Shown here one piece after another: positions 61,096 to 64,000 of a DNA stretch of 64,000 bases. Positions within the stretch are counted from its first letter, which is position 1, and the number at the start of each line of letters is the position of its first letter. Source of the stretch: Mycobacterium hubeiense (GTDB lineage Bacteria > Actinomycetota > Actinomycetes > Mycobacteriales > Mycobacteriaceae). The stretch is taken from assembly GCF_002838065.1 (NCBI RefSeq), contig NZ_PIZU01000013.1, forward strand, positions 62,001 to 126,000, in the 5' to 3' direction. The notes beneath the pieces were generated by a model. It was not told the DNA's origin, did no database searches, and was given only the letters and a program-made list of their open reading frames with translations. The position numbers were made by a program, and so were the translations under genes.

Positions 61096-62301
61096 GTGAG
61101 CAAAACCCAGCCCGCCCAGTGTCCGGTCGAGAAGAACCTGGATCTCAACTCGCCATCGGCTCCGGCCTTGATGCACTTCGGCATGCTGGACGCCACCCAG
61201 GATGATCTGCGGCCGGTGTTCCGAAACACCGAAGGGCCCGGCTATTGGATGTTCACCGACTACGAGACCATCCTCGACGGTCTGCAGCACCCCGACCTCT
61301 GGTCGAGCAGCGTGATCGTGCCGTCGGATCCGAATCCGCCCTACAAGTGGATACCGATCATGATCGATCCGCCAGAACATGCGAAGTGGCGGCATGTGCT
61401 GGCCGAGTACTTCTCCCCCGGGCTCGTCAAGAGTTTGCGCGACGAACAGCACCACCTCGCCGGTGAGCTCATCGAAGAGCTTGTGCCAGAAGGCTCTTGC
61501 GACTTCGTGACGCAGTTGGCGCGGGTGTTCCCGTCCATCGTGTTTACCCGTTTGATGGGCATGCCGGAAGACCAGCTCGACCAATTCCTGGTCTGGGAGG
61601 ACAAGATTCTGCACACGCTGGGATCTGGTGACGAGGTGAACGCGATCCGTCTCGACGGCATGATGGCTGTGATGGGCTACTTCTCGGGGCTGATCGAGCA
61701 GCGGCGCGCCAATCCCGATCCCGACGCTCACGACATTGTCAGCAATGCGATCAAGTGGGAGATCGATGGCGAGCCGATCAACGACACCGATCTGCTGAAC
61801 TGTCTGTTGCTGCTGTTCATGGCCGGCCTGGACACCGTGGCGAGTCAACTGTCATATGCGATGTTGCACCTGGCAACTCATCCGGCCGACCGGGCACGAA
61901 TCGTGGCGGATCCGTCCATCATCCCCAAGGCCGTAGAGGAACTGCTACGGGCGTATCCGATTGTGCAGACCGCGCGGAAGGCCACGCAGGATATGGACTT
62001 TCACGGCTGCCCCGTGAAAGCCGGTGACATGGCATCGTTCCCGATGGCCGCCGCAGGCCGCGACGAAAATATGTACCCCGACGCTAGGAAGGTCGACTTC
62101 GATCGTGGCGTCACCCGTCACCTGTCGTTCGGCGGTGGCCCGCACCGCTGTCTGGGTTCACATCTGGCCCGTCAGGAAATGGCGGTCGTGCTGGAAGAGT
62201 GGCATCGCCGCATCCCCGAATACGAACTGGCCGAAGAACCGACCGAGCACGGCGGTCAGGTGTGGGGTTTGAACTCGCTCAAGCTGAGATGGGAACGCTG
62301 A
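61096..62301 (+). CDS. cytochrome P450
   Basis: 401 residues from GTG 61096 (AAAGGG 6 nt upstream). An ATG at 61081 overlapping the TetR stop would add five residues. Motifs: FMAGLDTVASQLSYAML in the I-helix, ExxR in VEELLRAYP, and heme loop [18 protein letters not shown] with Cys352. It is complete. Being in one operon with a CoA-transferase and TetR, it may oxidise a substrate whose acid product is then CoA-activated. No ferredoxin gene nearby. Confidence 0.93.
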   Translation: MSKTQPAQCPVEKNLDLNSPSAPALMHFGMLDATQDDLRPVFRNTEGPGYWMFTDYETILDGLQHPDLWSSSVIVPSDPNPPYKWIPIMIDPPEHAKWRHVLAEYFSPGLVKSLRDEQHHLAGELIEELVPEGSCDFVTQLARVFPSIVFTRLMGMPEDQLDQFLVWEDKILHTLGSGDEVNAIRLDGMMAVMGYFSGLIEQRRANPDPDAHDIVSNAIKWEIDGEPINDTDLLNCLLLLFMAGLDTVASQLSYAMLHLATHPADRARIVADPSIIPKAVEELLRAYPIVQTARKATQDMDFHGCPVKAGDMASFPMAAAGRDENMYPDARKVDFDRGVTRHLSFGGGPHRCLGSHLARQEMAVVLEEWHRRIPEYELAEEPTEHGGQVWGLNSLKLRWER

Positions 62302-62339
62302 CGGCCGCACCAAGTCTCAGCGGAGGCCGTTGACCGGCC

Positions 62340-62855
62340 TCACCGGTCTCCCCCGTCCGGCGCCGGTCCGAGCCCGAGATGATGGCAGATGTCGGCGAGG
62401 GTGGATCGAAGTTCGGACAGGCGACGTGGGCCGATGATCGCTTCGATCTCGGCGTCGAGCTTTTCCGCGATCACGGCGGCGTCGGCAATCAGCGCCTTGC
62501 CCTCGTCGGTGTAGCGGACGATCTTCGCTCGCCCGTCGATCGGATCTGGGACTCGCTCGACGTAGCCGAGCGCTTCGAGCTCGTTCACGAGTTGCCCGAC
62601 CGCATTCTTCGTCACGTCCATTGCCTTGGCGATATCGGTGATGCGGCTGCCCTCCCAGCCGAGAAACACCAGGAAGCGGGCATGCGCTGGTCGTAAATTA
62701 CTGTGCCCCAAGGTATGCGCCCGACTATTGCTCGCGCGTACCATCCATTCACCGAATTCGATGGCGTGCCGTTGCAGAGAGTCCGACTGGAACTCGAGTA
62801 ATCGCCGCTCATCCACAGGTCTTCCTCCGGCGAGTCGCGGGCCGGCGGTTGACAT
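62340..62855 (-). CDS. MarR-family transcriptional regulator
   Basis: 171 residues from ATG 62855. Winged helix LRPAHARFLVFLGWEGSRITDIAKAMDVTKNAVGQLVNELEALGYVERVPDPIDGRAKIVRYTDEGKALI at about 57-125 is classical MarR, with the DxRxx wing. The helical ends would form the dimer. Divergent from the AveC-like membrane gene; a perfect 8-bp-arm palindrome lies in the 42-bp gap. It probably represses both genes until an aromatic or lipid ligand binds. Confidence 0.93.
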   Translation of the reverse strand: MSTAGPRLAGGRPVDERRLLEFQSDSLQRHAIEFGEWMVRASNSRAHTLGHSNLRPAHARFLVFLGWEGSRITDIAKAMDVTKNAVGQLVNELEALGYVERVPDPIDGRAKIVRYTDEGKALIADAAVIAEKLDAEIEAIIGPRRLSELRSTLADICHHLGLGPAPDGGDR

Positions 62856-62867
62856 CGCGACCCATTT

Positions 62868-62887
62868 TAGTGAAGCTTACTTCACTA
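62868..62887. promoter_or_regulatory. MarR operator TAGTGAAG-CTTA-CTTCACTA
   Basis: Perfect 8-bp arms with a 4-nt centre, 12 nt from the MarR start and 10 nt from the AveC-like start. Geometry fits a MarR dimer shutting off both divergent promoters. Confidence 0.8.
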
Positions 62888-62897
62888 TCTCGGATCC

Positions 62898-63833
62898 ATG
62901 AGCGAGGCGCCCGTGATTCTGGCAGCACAAGACCTTCTTCCGCCTGCCACCGCGGACCCGGCCGGCGTGTGGTTCTTCAACTGGGTCATCCCCATCGTCG
63001 GGAGCATCTTCATCGTGCTGGCGATCGCCGACGTGGTTCGCCGCCGCCGCCTCACCTGGGGCTTACTGTTTCTGTTCAACAGCATCGCGGTGTATTGGAT
63101 GGAGACGATCGGCGACTGGGGCCAGATGCTGTTCTATAGCCCCGCATTCGCCGAGCATCACCTACTGAACTGGCTGCCGCTCAAGACGCCAAATGACCCG
63201 CTGTTCATGCCCTTCGCATACGCCGTGTACTGGGGCGTGCACGCGCTGCTCGTGCTGTGGCTCAGCCAATGGCTGTCGTCACGAACGGGGTGGAGCATGC
63301 TCAAATCGATGCTCGTGCTTGCGATCCCGGTCAACTACATCTGGGACTTCCTGGTCGAGGGCACCGCGACTGCGATGGGCTGGTGGACCTATGACCCTGG
63401 TATCGGGCCAGTGCTGGAGTGGGACAGCGGCGGTCGGATCACCCTGTTGTGGACCATCGGCCTCATGTGCATCTGGCCCAACCTCATCGCCTATTGGGCC
63501 GGTAAACCCCCTATCCGCGGTCTCAACCACCTCGAACGGTTCTGCATGCTCGACCGCTTCACGGTGCCGAAGAATGCTGTTCCGGCCGCACCGCTTGGAG
63601 GCGACGCCGGTCCTGGGAACCTCGCCGTTGCCACGAAGTCAGCGACGGCGACGAAGCAGCAGGAGTTCGACGCCTACCTCAATTACGACGTCACGATCCC
63701 GCGGTGGCGTTTCGAATTGATGCGGCTGGGCGCCTGGTTCGTCGGATTTCAAGTGAGCTTCTTCTTGCTTCTCGTGGTGCCGCTCGTCGTCATGCGTGCC
63801 GTGACCGGTGCCGACAGCCCGTACATCCCCTGA
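62898..63833 (+). CDS. spirocyclase AveC-family membrane protein
   Basis: 311 residues with about seven hydrophobic segments, e.g. WFFNWVIPIVGSIFIVLAIADVV, LLFLFNSIAVYWMETIGDWGQMLFY, YAVYWGVHALLVLWLSQWL, MLVLAIPVNYIWDFLVEG, ITLLWTIGLMCIWPNLIAYWAG and WFVGFQVSFFLLLVVPLVVM. Conserved polar motifs METIGDWGQ and NYIWDFLVEG resemble AveC-like proteins annotated as spirocyclases in actinobacteria; the mycobacterial members have no proven reaction. Controlled by the divergent MarR. Followed 21 nt later by another membrane-protein gene. Confidence 0.8.
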   Translation: MSEAPVILAAQDLLPPATADPAGVWFFNWVIPIVGSIFIVLAIADVVRRRRLTWGLLFLFNSIAVYWMETIGDWGQMLFYSPAFAEHHLLNWLPLKTPNDPLFMPFAYAVYWGVHALLVLWLSQWLSSRTGWSMLKSMLVLAIPVNYIWDFLVEGTATAMGWWTYDPGIGPVLEWDSGGRITLLWTIGLMCIWPNLIAYWAGKPPIRGLNHLERFCMLDRFTVPKNAVPAAPLGGDAGPGNLAVATKSATATKQQEFDAYLNYDVTIPRWRFELMRLGAWFVGFQVSFFLLLVVPLVVMRAVTGADSPYIP

Positions 63834-63854
63834 GCTATAAGGACGTAACCGAAA

Positions 63855-64000
63855 ATGAACGCTCATCCCCAACGACGTGTCAGCATGAAAGACCTTCCCG
63901 CTGAGTTCTTTCTGCCACCGCCGACGAACGCCGCGCTGTGGAACGAAACTGTCAGACTGATCGGCGGATCCGTCGCGTTCATCGTCATCCTAGTGGTCCG
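63855..64000 (+). CDS. N-terminus of a membrane protein, cut by window end
   Basis: ATG 63855 follows TATAAGGACG, a good ribosome-binding site, and the frame stays open to the edge (48 codons). It begins MNAHPQRRVSMKDLPAEFF and reaches a hydrophobic run GGSVAFIVILVV that looks like a first membrane segment. It is probably co-transcribed with the AveC-like gene and may be a second member of that system. Too short to identify. Confidence 0.6.
   Translation, partial: MNAHPQRRVSMKDLPAEFFLPPPTNAALWNETVRLIGGSVAFIVILVV

Overview
The window is high-G+C actinobacterial DNA, almost certainly from an environmental Mycobacterium/Mycolicibacterium. The evidence is a complete eight-gene yrbE-mce operon, a mycofactocin-coupled short-chain dehydrogenase (SDR), two F420-type luciferase-like oxidoreductases, and a dense set of FadD, FadE, thiolase, CaiB, SDR and P450 genes. 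No rRNA, tRNA, CRISPR or phage genes were seen. The only mobile element is one IS1182-family insertion sequence.

Layout. 1-3523 (minus): FadD-type ligase, small conserved protein, alpha/beta hydrolase and an epimerase cut by the window start. 3659-9744 (plus): thiolase, P450, hydrolase, then FadD and acyl-CoA dehydrogenase. 9845-17468: an accessory island. It holds a PPDK-like ATP-grasp/phospho-His protein without the C-terminal barrel, a small winged-helix-like partner, and a convergent second phospho-His protein without an ATP-grasp domain. Around these lie two paralogous TetR regulators, a DUF7064/7065-like protein, an atypical SDR and a SnoaL-like protein. 17522-19299: the IS. 19334-33048: oxidoreductases, an amidohydrolase operon (amidohydrolase, 82-aa protein, acyl-CoA dehydrogenase, CoA-transferase, SDR), an ALDH-CaiB-VOC operon, and three acyl-CoA dehydrogenases in a row. 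33153-46311: two thiolase/SDR/FadE clusters, enoyl-CoA hydratases, a mycofactocin SDR, an internally deleted SDR remnant, a P450, an isochorismatase-like pseudoenzyme and a secreted protein. 46361-55985 (minus): the mce operon. 55986-57153: a long non-coding stretch. 57154-64000: an LLM oxidoreductase, a FadR-type regulator, CaiB, TetR, a P450, and a MarR/AveC-like divergent pair.

Together the genes look like a catabolic archipelago for hydrophobic substrates (fatty, terpenoid or steroid-like side chains). Mce proteins would import lipid, P450s and hydrolases open it, FadD/CaiB/CoA-transferases make CoA thioesters, and FadE/Ech/SDR/thiolase sets shorten them. Each cluster has its own TetR, GntR or MarR regulator, and several operator-like palindromes recur between clusters.

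The most unusual element is the split PEP-synthase/PPDK-like dikinase at 10603-14372. Its division of labour resembles the phenylphosphate synthase of anaerobic phenol degraders. It appears to be controlled through two matching TGTAT-N8/9-ATACA operators. I propose it phosphorylates an unidentified small molecule; this is inference from domain layout, not demonstrated.
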